Below are positions 1 to 5,890 of a stretch of DNA of 12,799 bases, one piece after another. How positions within the stretch are numbered: the stretch's first letter is position 1; each line of letters starts with the position of its first letter. The translations under genes were made by a program, and so were the position numbers. The notes under the pieces were generated by a model, which was given only the letters and a program-made list of their open reading frames with translations, made no database searches and was not told the origin of the DNA. The DNA is taken from assembly GCA_003164305.1 (NCBI GenBank), contig PLSZ01000483.1, forward strand, positions 1 through 12,799, read 5' to 3'. The DNA comes from Acetobacteraceae bacterium (GTDB lineage Bacteria > Pseudomonadota > Alphaproteobacteria > Acetobacterales > Acetobacteraceae).

Positions 1-523
1 GCGCGATCTCGCTCGGCTTCAACACCACCGTACATCCCGCGGCGAACGCGGGCGCGACCTTGCAGACGATCTGGTTGAGCGGCCAGTTCCACGGCGTGAT
101 CAGCGCGCAGACGCCGATCGGCTCCTCGACGATGAGGCTGGTTCCGCGCACGCGGCTGAATTCGTAGGCTTCCAGCGCCTCGATGGTGGCCTCGAGATGC
201 ACGCGCCCCGCCCAGACCTGCGCCTCGCGCGCGAAGACGATCGGCGCGCCCATTTCCTGGCTGACGGCCTGGGCGAGATCCTCGCCGCGGCTGTTGTAGA
301 CTTCGAGCACGCGCCGCAAGAGCGCGAGACGCTCCTCGCGCGAGGTCAGGGCGTAGGCGGGAAACGCCGCCTTGGCCGCCGCGACGGCCTTGTCGACATC
401 GGCGACTCCGGCGCGCGGCACCAGCGCCCAGGGCGCGCCGAGATAAGGGTTGTCGGTCTCGAAGGCCTCGCGCCCGGCAGCGTCGAGCCATTCGCCGCCG
501 ATCAGCATCTTGTAGCGGTGCAT
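1..523 (-). CDS. Aldehyde dehydrogenase family protein, N-terminal part (cut by window edge)
   Basis: NAD(P)-dependent oxidation of an aldehyde to its acid is the known family activity; the substrate cannot be told. Reading inward from 523, 174 codons are present, beginning MHRYKMLIGGEW, the usual N-terminal opening of this family. The cofactor-binding segment LITPWNWPLNQ lies at residues 141-151, with the conserved Asn at 146, followed by KVAPAFAAGCTVVLKPSE at about 155-172, with Lys169 in the NAD-contacting position. The catalytic Glu and Cys lie beyond the window edge, so activity cannot be judged. The ATG at 521-523 is preceded by GGAGG six bases upstream, which supports this start. It is the last visible gene of a minus-strand run, 87 bp after the carboxymuconolactone-decarboxylase-like gene, and probably shares its transcript. 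Confidence 0.93.
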   Translation of the reverse strand, partial: MHRYKMLIGGEWLDAAGREAFETDNPYLGAPWALVPRAGVADVDKAVAAAKAAFPAYALTSREERLALLRRVLEVYNSRGEDLAQAVSQEMGAPIVFAREAQVWAGRVHLEATIEALEAYEFSRVRGTSLIVEEPIGVCALITPWNWPLNQIVCKVAPAFAAGCTVVLKPSEIA

Positions 524-610
524 CCCGTTTCCTCCGCCGCCCCCCGGAACGGGCGTCATTTCACGCGAACCGATTTTCGGCTCGCGCGAAAACGATGCGC
601 TCGCCGCGCT

Positions 611-1000
611 TCACGCTTTTGCCGCACCGTCGATTTCGGCGAAGGCCTCGCGCGCGATGCGGAACGAATCCACGCCGGCCGGCACGCCGCAATAGATCGC
701 GACCTGCATGAAGACTTCGCGAATCTCGTCGCGCGTCACGCCGTTCTTCAGGGCGCCCTTGACATGCATCTTCAGTTCGTGCGGCCGGTTGAGCGCGCTG
801 ATCATCGCCAGATTGAGCATACTGCGCGTCTTGAAGGGCAGCTCCTCGCGGCCCCAGACCGCGCCCCAGCAATATTCCGTCACGAGTTCCTGCATCGGAC
901 GGTTGAAGCCGTCCGCCGCAGCGAAGGATTTCTCCACGAATTCCGCGCCGAGGACGCTTTTGCGGATCGCCAAACCACGGTCGAAGACTTCTTTGCTCAT
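611..1000 (-). CDS. Carboxymuconolactone decarboxylase family protein (PcaC-like)
   Basis: A 129-residue protein of the AhpD/CMD fold, close to the usual length of about 130 for gamma-carboxymuconolactone decarboxylase. Visible family signatures are RSMLNLAMISAL (59-70), the HELKMHVKGALKNG segment (74-87) with Glu75 and His79, TRDEIREVF (89-97), and AIYCGVPAG (101-109). The pattern resembles PcaC of the beta-ketoadipate pathway more than the CxxC peroxidase AhpD, since no CxxC pair is present. No other protocatechuate gene is in view, so the true substrate may be another lactone or cyclic acid. The ATG at 998-1000 is chosen because AAAGGAAAC sits just upstream and the protein then begins exactly at the family N-terminus; the open frame continues further upstream without similarity. 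It lies 58 bp after the reductase gene and 87 bp before the aldehyde dehydrogenase, probably in one operon. Confidence 0.88.
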   Translation of the reverse strand: MSKEVFDRGLAIRKSVLGAEFVEKSFAAADGFNRPMQELVTEYCWGAVWGREELPFKTRSMLNLAMISALNRPHELKMHVKGALKNGVTRDEIREVFMQVAIYCGVPAGVDSFRIAREAFAEIDGAAKA

Positions 1001-1058
1001 GATGTTTCCTTTGAAAATACAAGGTGGAGACGAGTGCTCGACGGCGCGGATCGCGAGG

Positions 1059-1946
1059 TTATCCCTTGACCTCGACGCCAGCCCATCCCTCGACGACGCG
1101 CGTGATCGAAGTGAAATCGGAGGTCGGCCCAAACATCGCATTGGTGACGGCGAGCATCTGCCGGACGGCGGCTCCGGCGACCATAGGCACGCCCATGGCT
1201 TCGGCTTCGTCGATGCACAGGCGGACATCCTTGTAGGACAGCCCGGTCGCAAAGCCAAAATCGAAGCTGCGCGTGAGCACTGAACGGGGGAACTTGTCCT
1301 GCGTCGCGCTGTTGCGGCCGCTGCCGGCGTTGACGGCGGACAGCATGACCTCGGGGTCGAGGCCGGCTTTCGCGCCCATCACGAAGGCTTCGGCCGTCGC
1401 GGCGAGGCTGACGGCGGAGAGGATGTTGTTGGTCAGCTTCAGCACCTGCGCGGCTCCGGGCTTGTCGCCGGCGACGGTCAGCGTGCGGCCCCAGAGGGCA
1501 ATCATCGGTTTCACGCGCTCCACCGCCGCCGGATCGCCGGAGACCATGACCGACAGCGTGCCCGCTCGCGCGCCGGGCGGGCCGCCGGAGATCGGGCAAT
1601 CGACGACGGTGACGCCTTTTTCCGCCATAGCCTGCTCGATTTCCTTCACGAAGGGGACGCCGACGGTGCAGGTGCTCACCAGCAATTTCATCGCCTTGCC
1701 GTGGATCAGGCCATCCGGCCCGAAGGCGACCGCGCGGAACGCGGCGAGGGTGGGGAGCGAGACCAGCACGATCTCACATTGATCGGCCAGGTCTTTTGGC
1801 GACGTCGCCCGGCGGGCCTGGCGGGCGAGCAGCGGTTGCATCGCGGCCTCGCGGATGTCGAACACCGTCAGTTGGTGGCCGCCGTCGAGCAGCTTGCCGG
1901 CCATGGGCAAGCCCATGTTGCCGACACCCAGAAATCCCGCTTCCAT
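1059..1946 (-). CDS. NAD(P)-dependent 3-hydroxyisobutyrate/tartronate-semialdehyde-type dehydrogenase
   Basis: A 295-residue member of the beta-hydroxyacid dehydrogenase family, which interconverts 3-hydroxy acids and semialdehydes using NAD(P). The Rossmann glycine motif GFLGVGNMG is at residues 4-12. The substrate-binding segment DCPISGGPPGARAGT is at 116-130. The catalytic-lysine motif LKLTNN is at 169-174, with Lys170 as the expected general acid. A second conserved lysine occurs in SYKD (Lys239). Length and all key residues fit an intact enzyme. The ATG at 1944-1946 has GGGGAGGAA upstream, and the Rossmann motif then sits at the normal distance from the N-terminus; the frame extends 20 codons further upstream without similarity. 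It is the first gene of the minus-strand catabolic run and is divergent from the response regulator. Family assignment is firm; the substrate (3-hydroxyisobutyrate, tartronate semialdehyde or other) is open. Confidence 0.93.
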   Translation of the reverse strand: MEAGFLGVGNMGLPMAGKLLDGGHQLTVFDIREAAMQPLLARQARRATSPKDLADQCEIVLVSLPTLAAFRAVAFGPDGLIHGKAMKLLVSTCTVGVPFVKEIEQAMAEKGVTVVDCPISGGPPGARAGTLSVMVSGDPAAVERVKPMIALWGRTLTVAGDKPGAAQVLKLTNNILSAVSLAATAEAFVMGAKAGLDPEVMLSAVNAGSGRNSATQDKFPRSVLTRSFDFGFATGLSYKDVRLCIDEAEAMGVPMVAGAAVRQMLAVTNAMFGPTSDFTSITRVVEGWAGVEVKG

Positions 1947-2054
1947 CGATGGTTCCTCCCCGTGTGTCCGATGGCCGAGGCTGGCACAAAGTGTGGGTCG
2001 TTGCACGCGGGCGGGTCCCGGTGGCGGCTTCGCTTCGGTCGCTCTGGGCGCTGT

Positions 2055-2082
2055 ATTTTAACACGCCGCTAAGGTTTGTCTG
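2055..2082 (-). promoter_or_regulatory. Possible promoter of the minus-strand catabolic operon
   Basis: Read on the minus strand, CAGACA (2077-2082) and TAAAAT (2055-2060) are separated by 16 bases. This gives a 4/6 match at -35 and 5/6 at -10 to the sigma70 consensus, and would place the transcript start about 100 bases before the reductase ATG. It stands out as an AT-rich island in an otherwise GC-rich divergent spacer (1947-2240). No other gene or RNA was seen in that spacer. This is a motif match only. Confidence 0.3.
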
Positions 2083-2240
2083 CTCAGGTGTGGGCGTCAG
2101 TTTGTGGGGATGCGGCGATGCCCGGTTCAGCGCGCGCGACGGTACGGTCGCGGACGGATCGGAGCGGCGGCGCGGTTTCTCCCCGACGCGGTTGGCGATT
2201 GTCATGGGGAGGACCGTCTCATGTGGAGGACAGACGCGCG

Positions 2241-2690
2241 ATGAACGGCAGTTCAGTAACCATTCTTGTGGTGGACGACGACCGGGTCGATACGATGGCG
2301 ATCCGGCGATCGTTACGGGAGTTGAAGATTACCAATCCGGTGGTGGCGGCGCGTGACGGCATCGAGGCGCTGGAGCGGCTGCGTGGCGAAAACGGTCACG
2401 AGAAATTGCCGTCGCCGCTGCTGGTGCTATTGGATTTGAATATGCCGCGGATGGGTGGCCTGGAATTCCTCGAGGAGTTGCGGGCCGATCCGGCGTTGCG
2501 CTCGACGCTGGTGTTCGTGATGACGACGTCGGCGCTGGCCGAGGACCGGACACGGGCTTACGCGAAGAATGTCGCCGGGTACGTATTGAAGTTTCAGCAG
2601 GAGCAGGGGTTTCAGAACGCGATTCTGATGCTGGAGCATTACTGGCGGATCGTGGAGTTTCCCGAGACGGGACAGGCCGCCGCGGCGTGA
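2241..2690 (+). CDS. Single-domain response regulator (Rcp/CheY-like receiver)
   Basis: A 149-residue protein made of one receiver domain and no output domain. The acidic pocket is VVDDD (10-14). The phosphoacceptor is Asp65 in LLDLNMPRMGG. The switch threonine is at 95/96 in VMTTS, and the conserved lysine is Lys117. The long beta3-alpha3 layout with LDLNMPRMGGLEFLEELR matches Rcp-type regulators that receive phosphate from phytochrome-like or hybrid histidine kinases and relay it by protein contact. The usual Lys-Pro after beta5 is Lys-Phe here (KFQQEQGF), which changes a normally cis-proline turn. The ATG at 2241 follows GGAGG about 11 bases upstream; the frame extends upstream without similarity. 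No histidine kinase is in the window, so its partner is unknown. It is divergent from the catabolic operon and followed by a repeat-rich non-coding interval. Confidence 0.92.
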   Translation: MNGSSVTILVVDDDRVDTMAIRRSLRELKITNPVVAARDGIEALERLRGENGHEKLPSPLLVLLDLNMPRMGGLEFLEELRADPALRSTLVFVMTTSALAEDRTRAYAKNVAGYVLKFQQEQGFQNAILMLEHYWRIVEFPETGQAAAA

Positions 2691-2828
2691 TTGAAGCGGC
2701 GCGGTACACCGCGACGCGTGCCGCTCGTATCCGGGGTCGATGCTTCGCCAATGCCACGTCGTGTTCGTCGAGCCACGCTTGGACGACGCGCGACAATAAA
2801 CGGGTCGCCCGACGCGCCGGCCTTCCTC

Positions 2829-2857
2829 GTCATCACCGGGCCTGACCGGACCATGAC
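2829..2857. repeat. REP-like imperfect palindrome
   Basis: The sequence begins GTCATCACCGG and ends CCGGACCATGAC around a 6-base centre, forming an imperfect hairpin with GTCAT/ATGAC tips and a CCGG core. The same layout recurs as a perfect hairpin at 12773-12799, suggesting one dispersed family of intergenic palindromes. No function is assigned beyond possible RNA 3'-end structure for the convergent genes. Confidence 0.5.
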
Positions 2858-2907
2858 GGGGGACGGAAGGTGCGCCCCCGCTCGCCGTGCTATCTTTGCG
2901 CCTATGG

Positions 2908-2964
2908 GGCTCGACCCGGGGATCCATCCAGGCACTGTGCGGCGATTGGACCCCGGGTCGAGCC
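2908..2964. repeat. Long inverted repeat (possible bidirectional terminator or REP-like element)
   Basis: The left arm GGCTCGACCCGGGGATCCA (2908-2926) pairs with the right arm TGGACCCCGGGTCGAGCC (2947-2964) over 18 bases with a single bulged A, around a 20-base loop. The hairpin would be very stable on either strand. No T-run follows on either side, so intrinsic termination is only a possibility. The right arm runs directly into the 20-bp tandem array. Confidence 0.7.
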
Positions 2965-3040
2965 TGGGGATGACGAGGATGGCCCGGGGATGACGAAAGT
3001 GGCTCGGGGATGACGAGGGTGGCCCGCGGATGACGAGAGG
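2961..3040. repeat. Four tandem 20-bp repeats
   Basis: Four consecutive 20-base units start at 2961, 2981, 3001 and 3021. Each contains the core GGGGATGACGA (GCGGATGACGA in the last), preceded by GGCyC-type bases and followed by a variable purine-rich GGAT, AAGT, GGGT or GAGG. The array begins inside the right arm of the adjacent inverted repeat, as though the arm's outer flank had been duplicated. Copies differ at a few positions, so the array is not a very recent exact duplication. Confidence 0.85.
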
Positions 3041-3118
3041 GGAACGACCACCTGACGCGATAATCGCTGGGCGTCGCCTTAAACGGCAAAATATCACGGA
3101 TCCGTAGCGCCGATCGTT

Positions 3119-4501
3119 TCAGCGTGTCGCCTCGTCAAATCCGCGGTCCAACAACCCTCGCGCCGCGTCCAGCGCCCGCCCGATCGCCTCGCGCCGATAA
3201 TCCCACAGCGCTTCGGGCCCAGGGGCCGCGATGACCATGGTCGCGTTGGCCTCGAACACCAGGATCGACCCGTCCGGGCCGAGAGCGAAGTCCACGCCGG
3301 CGTAATGCAGGCCCAAAGTTTCCCCAACCGCGCGCAGGGCCGTGATCGCGCGATCGCCGAGCACGCCCGCCATGTCGTTCAGGAAGCGCTGTTCCTCCTC
3401 CCGATACGCCGCGTTGGCGGCCATGGCGCTGGTGACATAATGCACCTTCCAATCCGCCGAGATCGCCAGATGCAATGGGTATATTTCCCCGCCGATAAAC
3501 ATAACGCGATACTTTCGCGCCATTCCATCCGGACCGCGCGCATCGAGATACTCGATCGACAGCAGGGCTTCGCCGGGCAGTGATGCCACCGCCGCCGCCA
3601 ACGCGTCACGCTCGGGAACGAAAACAAAATGCCGCCCGGTGTGAAAGCCGGGTGCGCGCAACAGCGAAGGAAAGCGCATCCCTTCGCCCGAAGCGGCCCT
3701 CGCTCTCGGCAGCAGTCGCGTTCCGGGCGCGATCACGCCGGGAATGTCCGCCAATCGCCGCGCCATTTCGACGCGACCGGTGGCGCGGACGAGCGCGGGC
3801 GGATTGATCACATGCACGGTGTCGTCCGCCAGCATGGCCTCCGCGCGCACCAGAGCCAAACCGCGAAGATCGGCGTCGCCGATCGCGTTCATCACCAGAT
3901 CGTGCGGCGGCAACGGCCGTGTCACATCGAAATAATCAGTGTAAATCGCGGTGACCGTGAAACGCCGTTCATCGATCCAGTGCCGGGTCGGGATATTGCC
4001 GCCGCGCGCGGCCACCAGCAGCAACAGCCGCACGCCGGTCCCAACCCCGCGGAATGGCCGGACCACGACCGCGTGACCGCTGAAACCCAGACGCCAGTGC
4101 TCTCCCGCGTCCAACCCAAGCTCCGTCAGCACGCGCGCCATGCCCTGATGCGCTTCGGGCAACGCCGGATCGAACGCCAGAGCCGCCTCGAAATGCGGTC
4201 GCGCGGCCTCGGCATCGCCGTCGTCCAACAGCAGGATCCCCAGATTGACCCGTCCCGCCGGGTTGTCGGGATGGCACCCCACCGCCTGTTCCCACGCGGT
4301 GCGCGCGGCGGAGCGATGGCCGCTGGCAAGCGCCAGCACGCCGATCTCGGTCAACGCCGCGAAGTGCGTCACATCGAGCCGCAACACATCGACATATGCC
4401 TGACGGGCCGCGTCGTCTTCCCCGCGCGCCGTCAGGCCGCGAGCGAACGTCAACGCGCGACTCAATCCCTCGTCGCGAGAGATTACACCTCGTTCGGGCA
4501 C
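3119..4501 (-). CDS. TPR protein with C-terminal ATP-grasp ligase-like domain
   Basis: A 460-residue protein. Residues about 12-130 form tetratricopeptide helices; typical elements are LTEIGVLALASGHRSAARTA, RVNLGILLLDDGDAEAA and PEAHQGMARVLTELG. Residues about 155-265 look like a pre-ATP-grasp region (LLLLVAARGGNIPTRHW). The ATP-grasp core follows, with FPSLLRAPGFHTGRHFVFV at 277-295 and the metal-binding segment YAGVDFAL...VFEANATM at 400-422, where Asp404, Glu417 and Asn419 are the expected Mg-ATP ligands. Such enzymes activate a carboxylate as acyl phosphate and join it to an amine or similar group; the TPR part suggests a protein or peptide partner. The start is GTG (4499-4501), because a stop codon lies six codons upstream and no ATG fits; AGGGGG is upstream. 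It follows a small low-complexity gene by 34 bp, probably in one transcript. The substrate is unknown. Confidence 0.85.
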   Translation of the reverse strand: MPERGVISRDEGLSRALTFARGLTARGEDDAARQAYVDVLRLDVTHFAALTEIGVLALASGHRSAARTAWEQAVGCHPDNPAGRVNLGILLLDDGDAEAARPHFEAALAFDPALPEAHQGMARVLTELGLDAGEHWRLGFSGHAVVVRPFRGVGTGVRLLLLVAARGGNIPTRHWIDERRFTVTAIYTDYFDVTRPLPPHDLVMNAIGDADLRGLALVRAEAMLADDTVHVINPPALVRATGRVEMARRLADIPGVIAPGTRLLPRARAASGEGMRFPSLLRAPGFHTGRHFVFVPERDALAAAVASLPGEALLSIEYLDARGPDGMARKYRVMFIGGEIYPLHLAISADWKVHYVTSAMAANAAYREEEQRFLNDMAGVLGDRAITALRAVGETLGLHYAGVDFALGPDGSILVFEANATMVIAAPGPEALWDYRREAIGRALDAARGLLDRGFDEATR

Positions 4502-4535
4502 TCCGGCCGTGCGCCCCCTTCAGGCGCCCCCCCGT

Positions 4536-4736
4536 TCATGCGACCGTGTTGACGCCGCCCTTGGCCGTCGTGGTGGCCGGCGGCGGCGCGCTGGGAGGCG
4601 GCGGCGCGGTTCCGCCACTCTCGCGGCGGTGATGGTGCGGCCGGCTGGTCGCCTGGGTGCTGGCCTGAGCCGCCGGTGCCTGAGTCTGCTGCGCGAACGA
4701 CGCGCCCGCGAGGCCGGATACGCCTGAGATACTCAT
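4536..4736 (-). CDS. Small Ala/Pro/Thr-rich protein preceding the ATP-grasp gene
   Basis: A 66-residue reading frame beginning MSISGVSGLAGASFAQQ. It has a Gln/Ala/Thr-rich middle (21-32), then RPHHHRRESGGT (32-43), a proline run PPPPSAPPP (45-53), TTT, and the C-terminus KGGVNTVA (59-66). It has no Cys, Tyr or Trp and no predicted transmembrane segment; it is likely disordered. The ATG at 4734-4736 has AGGA about ten bases upstream. The same frame continues upstream but without any recognisable sequence. The gene ends 34 bp before the GTG of the TPR-ATP-grasp gene and on the same strand, so the two are probably co-transcribed. I do not recognise a named family. It could be a ligase substrate or a secreted/surface low-complexity protein. 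Coding status rests on its start, ribosome site and position. Confidence 0.55.
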   Translation of the reverse strand: MSISGVSGLAGASFAQQTQAPAAQASTQATSRPHHHRRESGGTAPPPPSAPPPATTTAKGGVNTVA

Positions 4737-4784
4737 GATGGAACTGTCCTGGTTGGATGGTAGCGGACAGACTCTGCGCGCCAG

Positions 4785-4812
4785 GTGTGAAGTAAGTCTT
4801 AACGATTCACAC
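4785..4812. promoter_or_regulatory. Inverted repeat, candidate operator in divergent promoter region
   Basis: A perfect 7-base inverted repeat, GTGTGAA (4785-4791) and TTCACAC (4806-4812), with a 14-base spacer, lies in the 181-bp gap between the divergent small-protein gene and the crotonase gene. It sits in a locally AT-rich patch. It contains TGTGA/TCACA halves but with a spacer too long for a CRP site (N6 expected). The regulator is unknown. Confidence 0.4.
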
Positions 4813-4877
4813 AACGAGATGCGGCCGAACCGATTTCCCGCCGGAGCCCGCGTTTCTCGATCCGGCGATCCTCGCCC

Positions 4878-4883
4878 TATAAT
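4878..4883 (+). promoter_or_regulatory. Consensus -10 hexamer upstream of the crotonase gene
   Basis: TATAAT, a perfect -10 hexamer, sits 34 bases before the ATG at 4918 in GC-rich surroundings. This would give a leader of roughly 28 bases containing the strong AAGGAGGAA ribosome site (4902-4910). The -35 region (about 4853-4860, TTTCTCGA) is a poor match, so an activator may be needed. Confidence 0.45.
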
Positions 4884-4917
4884 TCGCCAACGCGAACCCC
4901 GAAGGAGGAAGCACGCC

Positions 4918-5757
4918 ATGGGACCCAGACTGGTCGACTATTTGCTCTATGAACCGGAAGAGTCCGGCATCCTCTGGATCAAATTCAACCGGCCGGAGCG
5001 GATGAACGCCCTGGTCGGCACCGCCGAGGAAAACAGCACCGTGGCCAAGGTCGGCGAATACATGCGGGCCGGCGATGACGATCCCAACATAAGGGTCATC
5101 GTGTTGACCGGCGTCGGGCGTGGCTTTTGCTCGGGCGCCAATTTGGCGTCGCGGGAAAACCCTGGCGAAAATTTCCCCGGCAATCGCAGCCCGCATGAGG
5201 GACTGGACGGCACGCGGCAGCATTTCTTCCACGGCTTCACGGACCTGCATCGCGATATCTCGCTGATCCGCAAACCGACGATCGCGATGATCAACGGCGC
5301 CGCCGTTGGCTCCGGCATGGACATGGCGCTGCATTGCGATATCCGGATCGGTTGCGAGCGCACCCGCTTCATCGGCTACCACAACGCCGGGCAGATCATC
5401 GAGAATGGCGGATCATATTACCTGCCGAAGATGGTCGGCCTCGGGCGGGCGCTGGAGTTCGTCTACACCGGCCATCTGGACGCCGAGCGGGCGTATCAGT
5501 GGGGCATGCTCAACCACCTCGTGGAGTCGGAAAAGCTGGAGGAATTCACTCGCGAATTGTGCGCGCGGATGATCGCGATTCCGCCTCTGGTGCAGTGGGT
5601 GAGCAAGCGGATCATGCGCACGGCGGTGGACACCACGCTGGAAAACACCATGGCGCTGACGTCCAACGCCAGTCCGATCCTACAACATTCCGAGGACGCG
5701 AAAGAAGCAAGGAAGGCGTTCGTCGAGAAGCGGAAGGGCGTGTTCAAGGGCGCTTGA
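4918..5757 (+). CDS. Enoyl-CoA hydratase/isomerase (crotonase) family protein
   Basis: A 279-residue crotonase-fold protein acting on a CoA thioester. The first oxyanion-hole strand is GRGFCSGANL (67-76). The second is INGAAVGSGMDMALHCD (125-141), with Gly133 expected to donate the backbone NH. GGSYYLPKMVGLGRALEF (164-181) and YTGHLDAERAYQWGMLNHLV (183-202) match the conserved crotonase segments. Aligning by these motifs, the two glutamates of classical enoyl-CoA hydratase (rat Glu144 and Glu164) correspond to Asp135 and Tyr154; a different Glu162 lies in IIENGG. Hydration by the textbook mechanism is therefore doubtful; isomerase, hydrolase, lyase or dehalogenase-type chemistry is possible. 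The ATG at 4918 follows AAGGAGG, and a TATAAT lies upstream. The gene stands alone, divergent from the ATP-grasp pair and convergent with the chemoreceptor gene. Confidence 0.9.
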   Translation: MGPRLVDYLLYEPEESGILWIKFNRPERMNALVGTAEENSTVAKVGEYMRAGDDDPNIRVIVLTGVGRGFCSGANLASRENPGENFPGNRSPHEGLDGTRQHFFHGFTDLHRDISLIRKPTIAMINGAAVGSGMDMALHCDIRIGCERTRFIGYHNAGQIIENGGSYYLPKMVGLGRALEFVYTGHLDAERAYQWGMLNHLVESEKLEEFTRELCARMIAIPPLVQWVSKRIMRTAVDTTLENTMALTSNASPILQHSEDAKEARKAFVEKRKGVFKGA

Positions 5758-5890
5758 TGGTGGGGGTGAACCAACTCGAGTGTCCGCGATGGGTGTGGAC
5801 AGCGGGCGAAGGTCGCTCGCGCGATTGACGCTGCTTCGCGCTCAGGTTGGCCGTTCAGAGGAGCGGCACGACCCCGGCGCGGGCCCAGGT

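Larger units (their letters stand above)
2691..3118. other. Non-coding, repeat-rich interval
   Basis: About 430 bases between the ends of two convergent genes (response regulator and TPR-ATP-grasp). I see no gene here. It holds a REP-like palindrome, a long inverted repeat and a 20-bp tandem array, each listed separately. Translations through it give LDPGSS- and GMT-like strings that come from the repeat itself. A convergent 3'-to-3' position fits a home for REP-like elements and transcription termination. Confidence 0.75.

Noticed and set aside
197..1069. Long plus-strand frame (290 codons) opposite the left operon
   Set aside because: It lies antisense across the aldehyde dehydrogenase and CMD genes, gives Arg/Ala/His-rich sequence with no family features, and is a GC-rich third-position shadow.
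2691..2993. Possible 100-codon gene after the response regulator
   Set aside because: Its C-terminal half (MGLDPGIH, RRLDPGSSLGMT) is just translation of the inverted repeat and tandem units; no ribosome site or family match.
3629..4552. Plus-strand 307-codon frame opposite the TPR-ATP-grasp gene
   Set aside because: Low-quality Arg/His/Gln-rich translation with no motif; the opposite strand has TPR and ATP-grasp signatures.
4785..4812. CRP/FNR-type site
   Set aside because: TGTGA and TCACA halves are present, but the spacing between them is 16 bases instead of six, so it is not a CRP site; kept only as an unidentified inverted repeat.
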